From positions 1-40,117 of the IMG/VR virus record IMGVR_UViG_3300047334_000107: a stretch of 40,117 nucleotides of DNA; one strand, given 5' to 3'. Positions 8,681 through 17,659 of this stretch are shown here, piece after piece. The position numbers were made by a program, and so were the translations under genes. Under the pieces are notes generated by a model. It was not told the origin of the DNA, searched no databases, and was given only the letters and a program-made list of their open reading frames with translations. The first letter of the stretch is position 1, and each line of letters begins with the position of its first letter. The stretch is from a virus.

Positions 8681-9040
8681 ATGAATGAACTTTTAATGTT
8701 TAATCCCGAAACGCTTCATCAGCAATATATCACTCCCAATAAGAACGATATCGACAAGCTGAAAGAACGGGGTTGGGTGGAAAACCCCAAACTGGTGGAT
8801 ATGTATCATCCGTCTCTTTCCAAGCATGTGATGATTCCCGTTCAGGATGTCAAAATGTGGGAGATGAAGGGGTATTTTGCCGAACCGACGATGATTTACC
8901 ACCCTACGGAAGCCACTAAAATGGTTTCCTCGGCGGACGCCAAGAAGGCTATCCAGAATGGTTGGTATCTGTCGCCAGCGCATTTTCCAGGCAACTCCGA
9001 AGGAAAGATTAAAACCCTAACCCTTAAGGAGGCCAGTTAA
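8681..9040 (+). CDS. Hypothetical head-completion or structural protein, 119 aa
   Basis: ATG 8681 follows AGGAGA by seven bases; the longer upstream frame overlaps the coat gene and is not used. The product has two repeats of a short motif: LKERGWVENPKLVDMYHPSL and AIQNGWYLSPAHFP, separated by MWEMKGYFAEPTMIYHPTEA, so it probably consists of small repeated turn-helix units that each carry a GW/GY-F step. The position after coat is where P22-like phages keep gp4 helpers, but no homology is recognised. Confidence 0.75.
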   Translation: MNELLMFNPETLHQQYITPNKNDIDKLKERGWVENPKLVDMYHPSLSKHVMIPVQDVKMWEMKGYFAEPTMIYHPTEATKMVSSADAKKAIQNGWYLSPAHFPGNSEGKIKTLTLKEAS

Positions 9041-9381
9041 TGTCAGGCAGTGGAATACCTTTTTATGGCATTTGCTTTACGCAAGTGACCATATCTCCGG
9101 GTGCGATTTCTGCCAATAGTTCGCAGGACGTGACGGTTACGATGCCCGGCCTTGCTGCGTCCGATGTCATTCTGTCAGTAAGCTATCTTACGCTTGCGGC
9201 AGGTGTTGATATTGGTAACGCACGGGCTACGGCTGCTAATACCATGAAAGTCACTTTTCAGAACAGCACCGCAAGCCCGGTTACGCCAGCAACGGCAACA
9301 TATACCGTATGCGTTGCGCGTCCCGAAAATACGCTTGGTGGGCCTGATGCCCTCTCCGGCGGATCAGTCATTTTTAAATAA
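9040..9381 (+). CDS. Hypothetical beta-rich structural protein, 113 aa
   Basis: The ATG shares one base with the previous stop (TAATG) and has AAGGAGG upstream. Product is Ala/Thr/Val-rich with alternating beta pattern (SANSSQDVTVTMPGLAASDV; STASPVTPATATYTVCVARP), similar in style to the 119-residue product at 6032. Probably a virion surface or decoration component. Unknown family. Confidence 0.7.
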   Translation: MSGSGIPFYGICFTQVTISPGAISANSSQDVTVTMPGLAASDVILSVSYLTLAAGVDIGNARATAANTMKVTFQNSTASPVTPATATYTVCVARPENTLGGPDALSGGSVIFK

Positions 9382-9392
9382 GGAGAATAACT

Positions 9393-9899
9393 ATGCCTAT
9401 CGCAACAGGCACCCAAATGGGTGCAGACTATAACAACCTCGGCCCTGACGGCATACAGAATGCCGGTGCGGCCCTGACGCTTACCAACGACTATTCCAAT
9501 AAGGTTATTAATCTGAACAATGCCGCAGGTTCCATCATCACCCTCCCTCCGGCAACGGGAAGTGGTGTGATGTATAAATTCCTTCAGACCTATGCCGCAC
9601 CCTCTTCGCCGCACATCATCAAGGTTTCTGCCAACGCATTGTCACTTGGTGCCGCGGGTGATCAGATGATAGGTATTATTACCACGGTGGACAGCGCTAC
9701 CGTCACAGGGTATGTGGCGGCGAACTCTGCAACGCAGTCCACCAACTCCGACACTATTACCCTGAGCGCTACGACTTCAGGCGGTTTGAATGTCGGCACA
9801 TGGATTGACGTGCAGGATGTTTTGCCCAACACCTGGAGTGTACGAGGCCTGACCTCTTCGTCGGGCACGGCAATTTCCCCGTTTTCCGCTTCTGTCTAG
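9393..9899 (+). CDS. Hypothetical beta-rich structural protein, 168 aa
   Basis: AAGGAG lies nine bases before ATG 9393. The product is Thr/Ser/Ala/Gly-rich with the pattern NLNNAAGSIITLPPATGSG followed by more beta segments, a layout common in phage tail-fibre tips and decoration domains. Its stop TAG abuts the GTG of the gp4-like gene (TAGTG). The 147-residue product at 12118 carries a similar beta domain. Likely a virion accessory protein. Confidence 0.7.
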   Translation: MPIATGTQMGADYNNLGPDGIQNAGAALTLTNDYSNKVINLNNAAGSIITLPPATGSGVMYKFLQTYAAPSSPHIIKVSANALSLGAAGDQMIGIITTVDSATVTGYVAANSATQSTNSDTITLSATTSGGLNVGTWIDVQDVLPNTWSVRGLTSSSGTAISPFSASV

Positions 9900-10612
9900 T
9901 GACTGCCATTTACGCCAATGATATTATCTCCGGGGCGCTGCGTCTTTGCACGTCAGTTACACCCGGAGAATCCATTGAGCCTACAGAAGCCGGTGATGCG
10001 CTGATTGTGCTTAACAGACTGCTTGCTGCCTTCTCAATGGAATGGGGTCTTATCAATGTCGTCACACCCGAAGCCTTTCCTCTTAGCACCCTGACTTCCT
10101 ATACAATAGGTATAGGGGGGAGTTTCAACACTGTCAGGCCGGACACGATATTCAATGCATGGGTATATGATACGATTGCCTTGATACGGTATCCCATCAG
10201 GATGCTTGCGGATAATCAATATAACGCCATTCCGCTTAATACGATACAGTCAATCCCCAAGGCGATTTACTACGATCCGCAGTTTCCCCTTGGCATTATT
10301 TATGTTTACCCCGTCGCCAGTTATTCAAATTACATTCTGAATATCGAGTCTTATAAGCCGATAATGCAATTTCCCGCTCTCACCACGGCGATGAACCTGC
10401 CGGGGGAATATTTTGAAACGTTAGTCCTTTTGCTCGTTGATGAACTGGCACCGGAATATGGTTTTGAGATTCCCCAAAGGCTTGTGCAAAAAATAGACAA
10501 TGCCCGCACAATGATGAAAGCGCGAAATTTCAAACGCTCGGTTGCGTCATTTGATGCGGGAATACAGGGTCAAAACAGAGGCGGAACGATATTGGACGGC
10601 TTCATTTCATAA
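9899..10612 (+). CDS. Head-to-tail adaptor, P22 gp4-like
   Basis: P22 gp4 binds the portal ring and starts tail assembly, sealing packaged DNA. This 237-residue product begins TAIYANDIISGALRLCTSV and continues EPTEAGDALIVLNRLLAAFS, the typical opening helices of this family (transcribed as ...A..LI..ALRL.G....GE.....E..DAL..LN.ML..W). It starts at GTG 9899 overlapping the previous stop by one base; no good ribosome site is seen, so coupling is likely. It is longer than P22 gp4 (166) because of the middle beta region. It is directly followed by the gp10-like gene, as in P22. Confidence 0.85.
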   Translation: MTAIYANDIISGALRLCTSVTPGESIEPTEAGDALIVLNRLLAAFSMEWGLINVVTPEAFPLSTLTSYTIGIGGSFNTVRPDTIFNAWVYDTIALIRYPIRMLADNQYNAIPLNTIQSIPKAIYYDPQFPLGIIYVYPVASYSNYILNIESYKPIMQFPALTTAMNLPGEYFETLVLLLVDELAPEYGFEIPQRLVQKIDNARTMMKARNFKRSVASFDAGIQGQNRGGTILDGFIS

Positions 10613-10621
10613 GGAGGATAC

Positions 10622-12121
10622 ATGCCCGCTATCCCCTTTTGTGGGCAGACCTATTCCGATAAAACCCTGAATGCAAATGCCCAGCGTTCAATAAACTGGT
10701 ATCCATTTTTATCGCCGACGGAGCAGAATCCCAAACGCATTGTCATGTATCCCACGCCGGATTTCTATCTTGCGCGTATTCCGGCATCAGGGACAGGCAC
10801 TATTAGGGGGATGCTCAGTATCAATAATAACCTGTATTTTGTCGCAGGAAACAAGTTTTACCAGTTCACCCCAACTTCACCCACTGCGCCGCTGTTGACA
10901 CAAGGAACTCTTACAAGCCTTGGAACGCTTAATACCGCATCGGGCAACTGCTCCATTGTCACCAATACCGTTCAGATCATCATAAGCGACGGTGTTTCCG
11001 GGTATGTCTATAATATTTCTTCGTCGGCGTTTACGACTATAGCGACGACAGGCGCATTCCCAACTACGGGCGTGACGAATTTCACTTATCAGGATGGATT
11101 TGTCATTGCTGCTAATAATGCATCAAAGACCGTCATTATTTCCAATGCGCTTGATGGCACAACGTGGAATGCATTATCTATCGACAATATTTATTCTTTT
11201 CCCGATAACATTGTCGCGGTGTTTTCCGACGGTTTGCAGCTTTATGTATTCGGCCCTAAGTTTACCGAAGTGCAATATGATGCAGGAACGTTCCCCTACC
11301 CCTTCGCAAGGGTGCAAGGAGTACTTATCAAAGCAGGTCTCGCCGCCGCGCAATCCATCTGTCTGGTGGGCAATACGATCATGTTTCTCGCCTCAGACAT
11401 CGCAGGCAAAGCATATGTCGCGGCATTGAACGGATACTCAACAGAACCCTTGTCAACCGCTCCCATCAATGAGCAGTTTGAACGGTACTCTAAAGTATCG
11501 GATGCCTTCGGCTATACTTACAGGGAAGGTGATAACCAGTTTTACATAATAACCTTCCCCACCGCAGGGGTAACATGGGCTTTTGATATCCGATCCAAGA
11601 TGTGGCATGAAAGAGCCTATCTCGGAGGGGTTGATCTACCTACTTATTACGTGACGTGGAACGGCCAGCATGTGGTTTCAGACGCATCAGGGAATCTCTA
11701 TATCATGTCGCAGGATTATCCTTCCACAGGCGATGCTTTTTTAAGCGTGACCATACCCTCTCCGCGTGTGAGAACCTGCCAGCATCTTATGAACGACGGT
11801 AATACTATTTTCATGAATGAACTGCATGTGGATATGGAAACAGGCCTTGTAAACGCCAATATGACCTCTTCCGGCCTTGCCATTGCCAATTACTCAGGCA
11901 ACAGCCCTGCCATGGCGACATTGGAAATATCCCGCGATGGTGGGCATAAATGGTATAACGTCGGGGAACGCAGCATGGGGCTTATGGGGCAATATTTAAA
12001 ACGCTTAGTCTGGCGCAAGCTCGGAAGATTCCGCACCTATGCAACTTTCCGTCTAACCGTTACCGATCCGGTGCGTTGTTATATCATCGGAGCCTATGCG
12101 AAAGTGACGGGGGGGAAATGA
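10622..12121 (+). CDS. Tail hub / packaged-DNA stabilisation protein, P22 gp10-like
   Basis: 499 residues (P22 gp10 is 472). It begins MPAIPFCGQTYSDKTLNANA then QRSINWYPF, the signature opening of the gp10 family (PxxG..Y...S...N.Q..INxY), and is rich in beta strands with repeated short blades (FTYQDGFVIAANNASKTVII; GLQLYVFGPKFTEVQYDAG), in keeping with a propeller-like fold. gp10 attaches to gp4 and anchors tailspikes. AAGGAGG precedes the ATG. Confidence 0.9.
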   Translation: MPAIPFCGQTYSDKTLNANAQRSINWYPFLSPTEQNPKRIVMYPTPDFYLARIPASGTGTIRGMLSINNNLYFVAGNKFYQFTPTSPTAPLLTQGTLTSLGTLNTASGNCSIVTNTVQIIISDGVSGYVYNISSSAFTTIATTGAFPTTGVTNFTYQDGFVIAANNASKTVIISNALDGTTWNALSIDNIYSFPDNIVAVFSDGLQLYVFGPKFTEVQYDAGTFPYPFARVQGVLIKAGLAAAQSICLVGNTIMFLASDIAGKAYVAALNGYSTEPLSTAPINEQFERYSKVSDAFGYTYREGDNQFYIITFPTAGVTWAFDIRSKMWHERAYLGGVDLPTYYVTWNGQHVVSDASGNLYIMSQDYPSTGDAFLSVTIPSPRVRTCQHLMNDGNTIFMNELHVDMETGLVNANMTSSGLAIANYSGNSPAMATLEISRDGGHKWYNVGERSMGLMGQYLKRLVWRKLGRFRTYATFRLTVTDPVRCYIIGAYAKVTGGK

Positions 12122-12561
12122 GCAATCTCCTACAGCCGCTTGCCCAAACTTTTAAGCTTGTAGATTCAATGGGTTACTATACAGCCGAGTTTAAACGCTG
12201 GCTGGACGGTATCTTGAATCGTACCGGAGGAGTGACGGGCGGCATTTATGGAAAATTAGCCGTTGCCGGTGGTGGGATACAATGGGACTTGAACGCCGCG
12301 CCCATAGCCTATGTGACTCTCACGGCTTCGGGCCTTACGATAAACGCCATAAATTTGACTGCGGGTAATCTGTATCCCTACCGGCTTCAGTTGATTCAGG
12401 ATGCGACGGGATCAAGAACGGTTACATGGCCTTCCTATTTTAAGTTCGCGGGTGGCACGAAGCCGGTTTTATCTACGGGCGCGGGCGATCTGGATGAGCT
12501 TTGGTTCAGTTCCGACGGCACAAATCTGTATGCGGTAACAGGTTCGGGGAATCTCAGGTGA
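12118..12561 (+). CDS. Tail accessory protein with fibre-type beta domain, 147 aa
   Basis: ATG 12118 overlaps the gp10 stop (ATGA). The N-terminal 40 residues are helical (LAQTFKLVDSMGYYTAEFKR) and the rest is a beta domain (TASGLTINAINLTAGNLYPY, then DELWFSSDGTNLYAVTGSGN) like those ending many tail fibres. It occupies the slot of the P22 tail needle (gp26), but is shorter and lacks a long trimeric coiled coil. It may be a needle substitute or a virion decoration. Medium confidence. Confidence 0.65.
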   Translation: MSNLLQPLAQTFKLVDSMGYYTAEFKRWLDGILNRTGGVTGGIYGKLAVAGGGIQWDLNAAPIAYVTLTASGLTINAINLTAGNLYPYRLQLIQDATGSRTVTWPSYFKFAGGTKPVLSTGAGDLDELWFSSDGTNLYAVTGSGNLR

Positions 12562-12965
12562 AGCCATTTTTTGTTCAGCGCCATCAGTTGACGGAAATAT
12601 GGCACAAAGTCGAGCCGTTTATCTCCGCTGCTTGTGCTTATAACAATCACCGCTATCAGGCGATGGATTACTTAAAAGACCTGATTGAAGGCAGCCGCCA
12701 GCTTTGGCTTGTGATGGACGCAGAGGTTATCAAGGGCATAGTTGCTACCCGCATTGCACATTATCCGCTCAAGAAGTGCTGCGTCATTGATATGTGTACA
12801 GGCGATGCTCTTTCAGAGTGGATTCACATGACCGCATTGGTTGAGGAATGGGGTAAGCAGAATGGTTGCCAACAAATGTTGCTATTTGCCCGCCCTGGTA
12901 TGGAACGGGCATTGAAACCGCAGAATTACACAAAAACGCATGTTGTTTTGGAAAAGGATTTATAA
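12558..12965 (+). CDS. GNAT-like acetyltransferase fold protein, 135 aa
   Basis: Start at GTG 12558, overlapping the previous stop (GTGA); the ORF could be read from ATG 12501 but that part overlaps the upstream gene. The product has the strand-helix order of a GNAT fold: SRQLWLVMDAEVIKGIVATR (beta hairpin), CCVIDMCTGD (strand), WIHMTALVEEWGKQNGCQQM (helix), ARPGMERALKPQNYTKTHVV (last helix and strand). The usual Q/RxxGxG/A loop is not evident. Genes of this kind recur in the tail region of P22-like phages and may modify a virion or host protein. Function not established. Confidence 0.6.
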   Translation: MKPFFVQRHQLTEIWHKVEPFISAACAYNNHRYQAMDYLKDLIEGSRQLWLVMDAEVIKGIVATRIAHYPLKKCCVIDMCTGDALSEWIHMTALVEEWGKQNGCQQMLLFARPGMERALKPQNYTKTHVVLEKDL

Positions 12966-14407
12966 TGGGCGACGTTCTCCAACCTGTTGAAAATTTCGTA
13001 AAGGGGGCATTAGGAGATCAAGGCTGGAATGGTTTTAGAAATAGCCTTGAAACCGGCGGCAGCCTTGTGGGAAACTATCTTCTTCCAGGCAGTTCATTGC
13101 TTAGCGATCAGCTTGTAAGCAAGGGGTCTCAAGGTCAATTAGGCTCAACTATAGGCGAGCTTGCACAAGCTGGTACAGGATTGGCGGGCGCAGGAGTCGG
13201 ATCGTCGTTTACGGGCATTCCCTCTGCCGCTGATGTAGGCGCAGGTTATACCAATGCTGCCAATGGAGTTGGGGGTCTGTTCGGTGATTCAACTCTCGGC
13301 TCGGATATAAGCGGCTCTTTATCAAATCTTGGAACTGGCCTTGGCTTTGGTTCGTCACCGTCGGCGTCAGGAGTAGATGCGGGTACTTCAAGCGATGCTT
13401 TCGCCCCGTCCACCCAAGCATCGGGAGCGGCAGGAACGACAGGATCGGGTATCTTATCCAGTAGCGGCAATGCCGGACTCGGAGGAGGCACAAGCGGCGG
13501 GTTTTCATCCCTTAGTCCCGTTGGCGACAATACCAATAGTGGATTTTTCACTCCTGATTTAAACGGCAATCCCACGGCAGGAGGCGGTAATTTCGGAGGA
13601 ATAGGCGCAACACAGTCAAATGGTGGCCTTTTGTCTCAATTAGGACAAGCAACGGGTTTGTCGTCCAACACACCGCAAGGCTCATACAATTTTGATATAA
13701 ACGGCAATCCTGTAGGCAATTCTGCTTTACCGGCGGCTCAATCCGTTCAATCGGGCATTACAGACGGCATTACACAAGGAGGAAACGTGGGTAGTACATC
13801 AAATGTTTTAAGCAGCCTGAATGGCAATAATATGCTCAATGGGTCTCTTCGTGCGGGCCTTTCCTCACTGTTCAACCAGAATCCTTACGGGAATTTCGGG
13901 CAGGTAGCCAATACGCTTAATCAACAGGGCGCGGCCTATAATCCTTATGTCCAAGGAGGTTCGCAGGCACAGGGGGCTTTAAACAGCCTGTATGGCTTGA
14001 ACGGCAACGGCGCTCAGGCGGCGGCGCAAGCCAACTGGCAGAATACCCCCGGTTATCAGTTTCAATTACAGCAGGGAACCGGAGCGCTGCAAAACAGCGC
14101 GGCTGCGGCAGGAGGATTGCTCAACGGCAATACCGGAGAAGCATTACAGCAGTATGGGCAAGGTTTGGCAAATACAGCGTATCAGCAGTATCTCGGCAAC
14201 CTGCAAAATCAGGTTGGCACTGGGCAGAATGCCCTTGGAGCACAGTCCAACCTATATGGGCAGGCGTCTATCGCAAATCAGGCACCGGGCATGTACAAGG
14301 CCCAAAATGCCAATAGCGGCATAGGGGGATTGCTTGGTTCTTTGTTTCCTACCGTAAGTAATAATCAAAACGGCTCTAATTATTCCGGCCTTCTTTCCTA
14401 CTTATAA
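12965..14407 (+). CDS. Ejection-type internal virion protein, Gly/Ser/Asn-rich, 480 aa
   Basis: The ATG overlaps the preceding stop (TAATG); the open frame upstream is not used. Low-complexity Gly/Ser/Asn/Ala dominates (DGIVNGGQ-type runs), with a C-terminal helical, Gln-rich part (ANWQNTPGYQFQLQQGTGAL). In P22 three proteins (gp7, gp20, gp16) are stored inside the head and ejected before DNA; here three consecutive genes of similar kind occupy the same position after gp10. The C-terminal segment YGxxL.N.AYQQYLGNLQNQ is widespread in such phage genes. Likely the gp7 counterpart. Confidence 0.7.
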   Translation: MGDVLQPVENFVKGALGDQGWNGFRNSLETGGSLVGNYLLPGSSLLSDQLVSKGSQGQLGSTIGELAQAGTGLAGAGVGSSFTGIPSAADVGAGYTNAANGVGGLFGDSTLGSDISGSLSNLGTGLGFGSSPSASGVDAGTSSDAFAPSTQASGAAGTTGSGILSSSGNAGLGGGTSGGFSSLSPVGDNTNSGFFTPDLNGNPTAGGGNFGGIGATQSNGGLLSQLGQATGLSSNTPQGSYNFDINGNPVGNSALPAAQSVQSGITDGITQGGNVGSTSNVLSSLNGNNMLNGSLRAGLSSLFNQNPYGNFGQVANTLNQQGAAYNPYVQGGSQAQGALNSLYGLNGNGAQAAAQANWQNTPGYQFQLQQGTGALQNSAAAAGGLLNGNTGEALQQYGQGLANTAYQQYLGNLQNQVGTGQNALGAQSNLYGQASIANQAPGMYKAQNANSGIGGLLGSLFPTVSNNQNGSNYSGLLSYL

Positions 14408-14415
14408 GGTGAATC

Positions 14416-15657
14416 ATGGGACTGATTAATGCTTTAAGCGGCCTTGCTGGACAAGTCACGCAAACCCCTAATGCCGTCCAGAATGCCCAGACGACGAATA
14501 ATCAAAATATCGGCAATCAGCAGACGATAGCGCAAACGGGTTTGCAGCAAGCGGCAACGGCCAGTCAGCAAAACGATCTGTTTCAAAAGCAGAATGCGCT
14601 TAAAATAAACATGCTCGCAGGGTTGAACCGCTTGCCTCCTGATCAGTTCGGTCAAGCACGGGATAATATCGTTTCAGTGATAAACCGCCTCCCCGGTGGG
14701 ATGCAGATAGACCCGAATATTGACCAGACGCAGATTAACGCCCTTGTCAATCAACAGATTCCCGCCTCTTCCCAGCCTGAGTATCAAATGGCGCAGGCGA
14801 AGGCTCAGTTTTACAACAATCTGGTGAATGGAGGCCAAGGAGGAACTCAGCCCCAAAGTGCCCAGCAAGGCGGTTCTTTTGGCGGATTGGGCATGTCTCC
14901 TAATCAACAGGCTGGTCTTGCGATATTTGACCCGGCAGGTTCACAAGCTTTAACGGCACAGCAGAAATTGCAATATGAAAGCCCTGAAGGACAAGAGAAA
15001 ATAGCTGAAAGTAAAAAGCAGGGCGAAACCATTGCGGAAGCCAATAAGGGTGTTGCCGGGATTGATTCACGACTGCAAAACGCCATCAACATTCTTGATG
15101 ATCAGATAAATTTAGCTCCCAAGACATTTTCAGGAAAGTTGGGTGAATATCAGTTAGAAATCGAGAGAAATGCTGCAAATCTTGGCATGCATCCGCAAGG
15201 CCCCATTGACCAGCAGAAATTCGAGCAGAATAACGCCAACCTGTTTACTCAGGAACTTCCTGCAATTCTTTCCAGCATTCCCGGTGCAAGGTTGGATATT
15301 CCTTTGGTGAATGCCATCAAAAAGGCAAGCAGCATAGATGAATTTGGCACACCGGAAGAGAAAATAGCCGCAGCGCAAAATCTTAAGGGTTTGCTCCTTA
15401 AATACCAGCAAAATACGCATAGCTATGCCGCAAATGTCGGAGGAGGAACAACGCCCATCCCATCATTTAGCGATAAAAACCCTCCACAGGCGCAGGGGGC
15501 GGCTGCACAAGCGCAAAGCAGAATTGGAACGCAACCCGTTACGCCTCAGCTTAAAGCGGGCAGTACCATTTATAAAGGACATATTTATTTGGGAGGCGAT
15601 CCATCCAACCCCACTTCTTGGAAATCTGTTTCGGGAGGGGCTAGTGGACAGTACTAG
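14416..15657 (+). CDS. Ejection-type internal virion protein, Gln/Asn-rich, 413 aa
   Basis: Starts nine bases after the previous stop with AAGG upstream. Residues 1-60 are Gln/Asn/Ala-rich (TQTPNAVQNAQTTNNQNIGN) and probably coiled, followed by helices (KIAESKKQGETIAEANKGV; IDSRLQNAINILDDQI) and a Pro/Gln tail that ends with a short domain (LKAGSTIYKGHIYLGGDPSN). Second of three ejection-type genes, hence probably the gp20 counterpart. The next gene starts inside its last codons. Confidence 0.7.
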   Translation: MGLINALSGLAGQVTQTPNAVQNAQTTNNQNIGNQQTIAQTGLQQAATASQQNDLFQKQNALKINMLAGLNRLPPDQFGQARDNIVSVINRLPGGMQIDPNIDQTQINALVNQQIPASSQPEYQMAQAKAQFYNNLVNGGQGGTQPQSAQQGGSFGGLGMSPNQQAGLAIFDPAGSQALTAQQKLQYESPEGQEKIAESKKQGETIAEANKGVAGIDSRLQNAINILDDQINLAPKTFSGKLGEYQLEIERNAANLGMHPQGPIDQQKFEQNNANLFTQELPAILSSIPGARLDIPLVNAIKKASSIDEFGTPEEKIAAAQNLKGLLLKYQQNTHSYAANVGGGTTPIPSFSDKNPPQAQGAAAQAQSRIGTQPVTPQLKAGSTIYKGHIYLGGDPSNPTSWKSVSGGASGQY

Positions 15658-17659
15658 CTCGCCGTGGGCGGATTTTCCGCAAACGCCCCCTTCCAATACT
15701 ACACCATCCGGCGGCAATCCGTGGGATGACTTTAAACCGTCCGATCCAGGAATGTTTAATACCGTTTCGGATAATGCCGTACAAGGAGCGACTTTCGGCC
15801 TTGGCAATCGTGCCGAAGCAGGACTTGCTGCTTTAGCCTTAACTGCTATGAATGATAAGGGGCTTTCCCAGAATTATCGGGATGCGCGTAATGTTGAGCA
15901 GGGGAATCTTAAAACGGAAATGCAAGACAGTCCCGTTACATCCGTCCTGTCAAATCTTGCAGGAGGACTAGCAACAGGTGGTCTGGCGTCAGGAACAAAA
16001 GCGGGAGCCGTTGTTGCGGATAGCCTTAGCAATGGCGGTCTTGCAGCGCGCGCCCTTAAAGGTGCTGGTTTGGGTTCCCTTACCGGTGCGGTATATGGGG
16101 CAGGGACAGCCGATGACGGCCAAGCGCTCCAAGGTGCGCAATCGGGTGCAGTTAGTGGTGCTCTTATTGGTGGTGCATTTCCTGTGGCTGGTGCTGCATT
16201 ATCCGATGTAGCCAATACTGCTTTAAACGCCGGAAAAGGGATATTGGCACGCTCACCGCAAGCCGTACAAAATGCCGCTCAGTCTATGCTCGGAGCAGGA
16301 GGGGATTTATACAACAAAATGCGCCAAGTGGGCGCAACGTTTAATCCGCAAGCGGCATCGCGTTTGATTTCCGATATTAAATCTTCCCTCGCATCTCAGG
16401 ATTTTCTGCCAAGCCTGAATCCCAAAACACTAGGGATTATAAACGATTTGGACAATATCGTCGCTCAGGCAGGAACCAATGGCAACTTACAGTTAAGTAC
16501 CTTAGACCAGATTCGCAGGCAATTAGGCAGAATCGGGCCTACTGAAGATGGGGTATCGGCTGGTAAAATTAAAAACGTTATTGACGATTTTGTAAATAAT
16601 GCAGGCCAGGCGGATTTATCCAATGGGTCAACCGATGCTATAGACCTCTTAAATCAAGGCCGTAAACAATATCAGCAGGCATCAAAGTTTCAGGATGTTG
16701 CCGATGTACTCACAAATGCGGACGGCGATGCCAATAAAATAAAGTCCGGCCTAACGCGGTTCATGAACAATGACGCCAATACGCGCGGGTGGAGTCCTGA
16801 AGAACTGTCCGCCCTAAAGGATGCGGCTAGTGGCACTATTACAGAAAAGCTGCTTAAAATGGGCGGTAAATTCGGATTTGATTTAGGCCATTCCACTACC
16901 ATGGGAAATACGGTTGCGCCCCTTATCGGCGGTGAAATAGGCGGTATAGGCGTTCCTATTGCAGGAACGGCGGCTAGAATAGTCCAAACTCTTTCCGCTA
17001 AGGGCAAAGCGGAAACACTGCTTAAAACTCTCGAAGGCAGGCCCACATCTTTATTGCCCCAGCTACCCAATGCTGCGCCTGCTCTTAGCGGTGCAGCTGT
17101 GGCCGCAAGCAGGCAATTTCAAGGTGCGCCTAATACCTCGCAGATTGCACCTCAGACGGTAATGCAGCCTGCGCAGCCGATGGACTATAGTTTTCAGACA
17201 TCACAACCCGCTTTTCCCGACGTTTCTTCTTTCGTCAAGCCGGAATCCGGCGGCAATCCCAATGCTAAAAACCCCAACAGTAGCGCCTCCGGCCTTTACC
17301 AGTTCACCAATAAAACATGGGCGTATATGGTGAGTAAATACGGGCAGCAGACGGGAATTAAGCTGAGCGATAAAAACGATCCGCAGTCTCAGGCCGTTAT
17401 GGCGAGAATGTACGCAAATGACAACGTGAAGGCGCTCAATCAAAGCCTTGGCAGGCAACCCAATATTGGCGAACTCTATATAGCGCATGTTTTAGGTGCG
17501 AACGGTGCGGCTAAACTCATCAATGCCAACCCCAATCGGCAGGCGGTGACGATGTTTCCTACCAAGGTAGTGGATGCGAACAGGTCTATTTTCTTCAATG
17601 GAAAAACCCCCCGCACATCCGGCGAAGTGTATAAACTGCTTTCACAGAAAGTTTCTTAA
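15644..17659 (+). CDS. Ejection protein with C-terminal lytic transglycosylase, gp16-like
   Basis: Start at GTG 15644, three bases after a GGAGGGG site; an upstream extension of the frame is antisense-like overlap. Opens VDSTSSPWADFPQTPP, then a glycine-rich membrane-active-looking middle (GLGNRAEAGLAALALTAMN; GAGLGSLTGAVYGAGTADDG), as in proteins that form the translocation channel across the cell envelope. The C-terminal domain (about 525-671) is lysozyme-like: catalytic Glu534 in KPESGGNPNAKNPNSSASGL, then YQFTNKTWAYMV and a segment ending HVLGANGAAKLINANP. It would cut peptidoglycan locally during DNA entry. 671 residues, about the size of P22 gp16 (609). Confidence 0.85.
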   Translation: MDSTSSPWADFPQTPPSNTTPSGGNPWDDFKPSDPGMFNTVSDNAVQGATFGLGNRAEAGLAALALTAMNDKGLSQNYRDARNVEQGNLKTEMQDSPVTSVLSNLAGGLATGGLASGTKAGAVVADSLSNGGLAARALKGAGLGSLTGAVYGAGTADDGQALQGAQSGAVSGALIGGAFPVAGAALSDVANTALNAGKGILARSPQAVQNAAQSMLGAGGDLYNKMRQVGATFNPQAASRLISDIKSSLASQDFLPSLNPKTLGIINDLDNIVAQAGTNGNLQLSTLDQIRRQLGRIGPTEDGVSAGKIKNVIDDFVNNAGQADLSNGSTDAIDLLNQGRKQYQQASKFQDVADVLTNADGDANKIKSGLTRFMNNDANTRGWSPEELSALKDAASGTITEKLLKMGGKFGFDLGHSTTMGNTVAPLIGGEIGGIGVPIAGTAARIVQTLSAKGKAETLLKTLEGRPTSLLPQLPNAAPALSGAAVAASRQFQGAPNTSQIAPQTVMQPAQPMDYSFQTSQPAFPDVSSFVKPESGGNPNAKNPNSSASGLYQFTNKTWAYMVSKYGQQTGIKLSDKNDPQSQAVMARMYANDNVKALNQSLGRQPNIGELYIAHVLGANGAAKLINANPNRQAVTMFPTKVVDANRSIFFNGKTPRTSGEVYKLLSQKVS

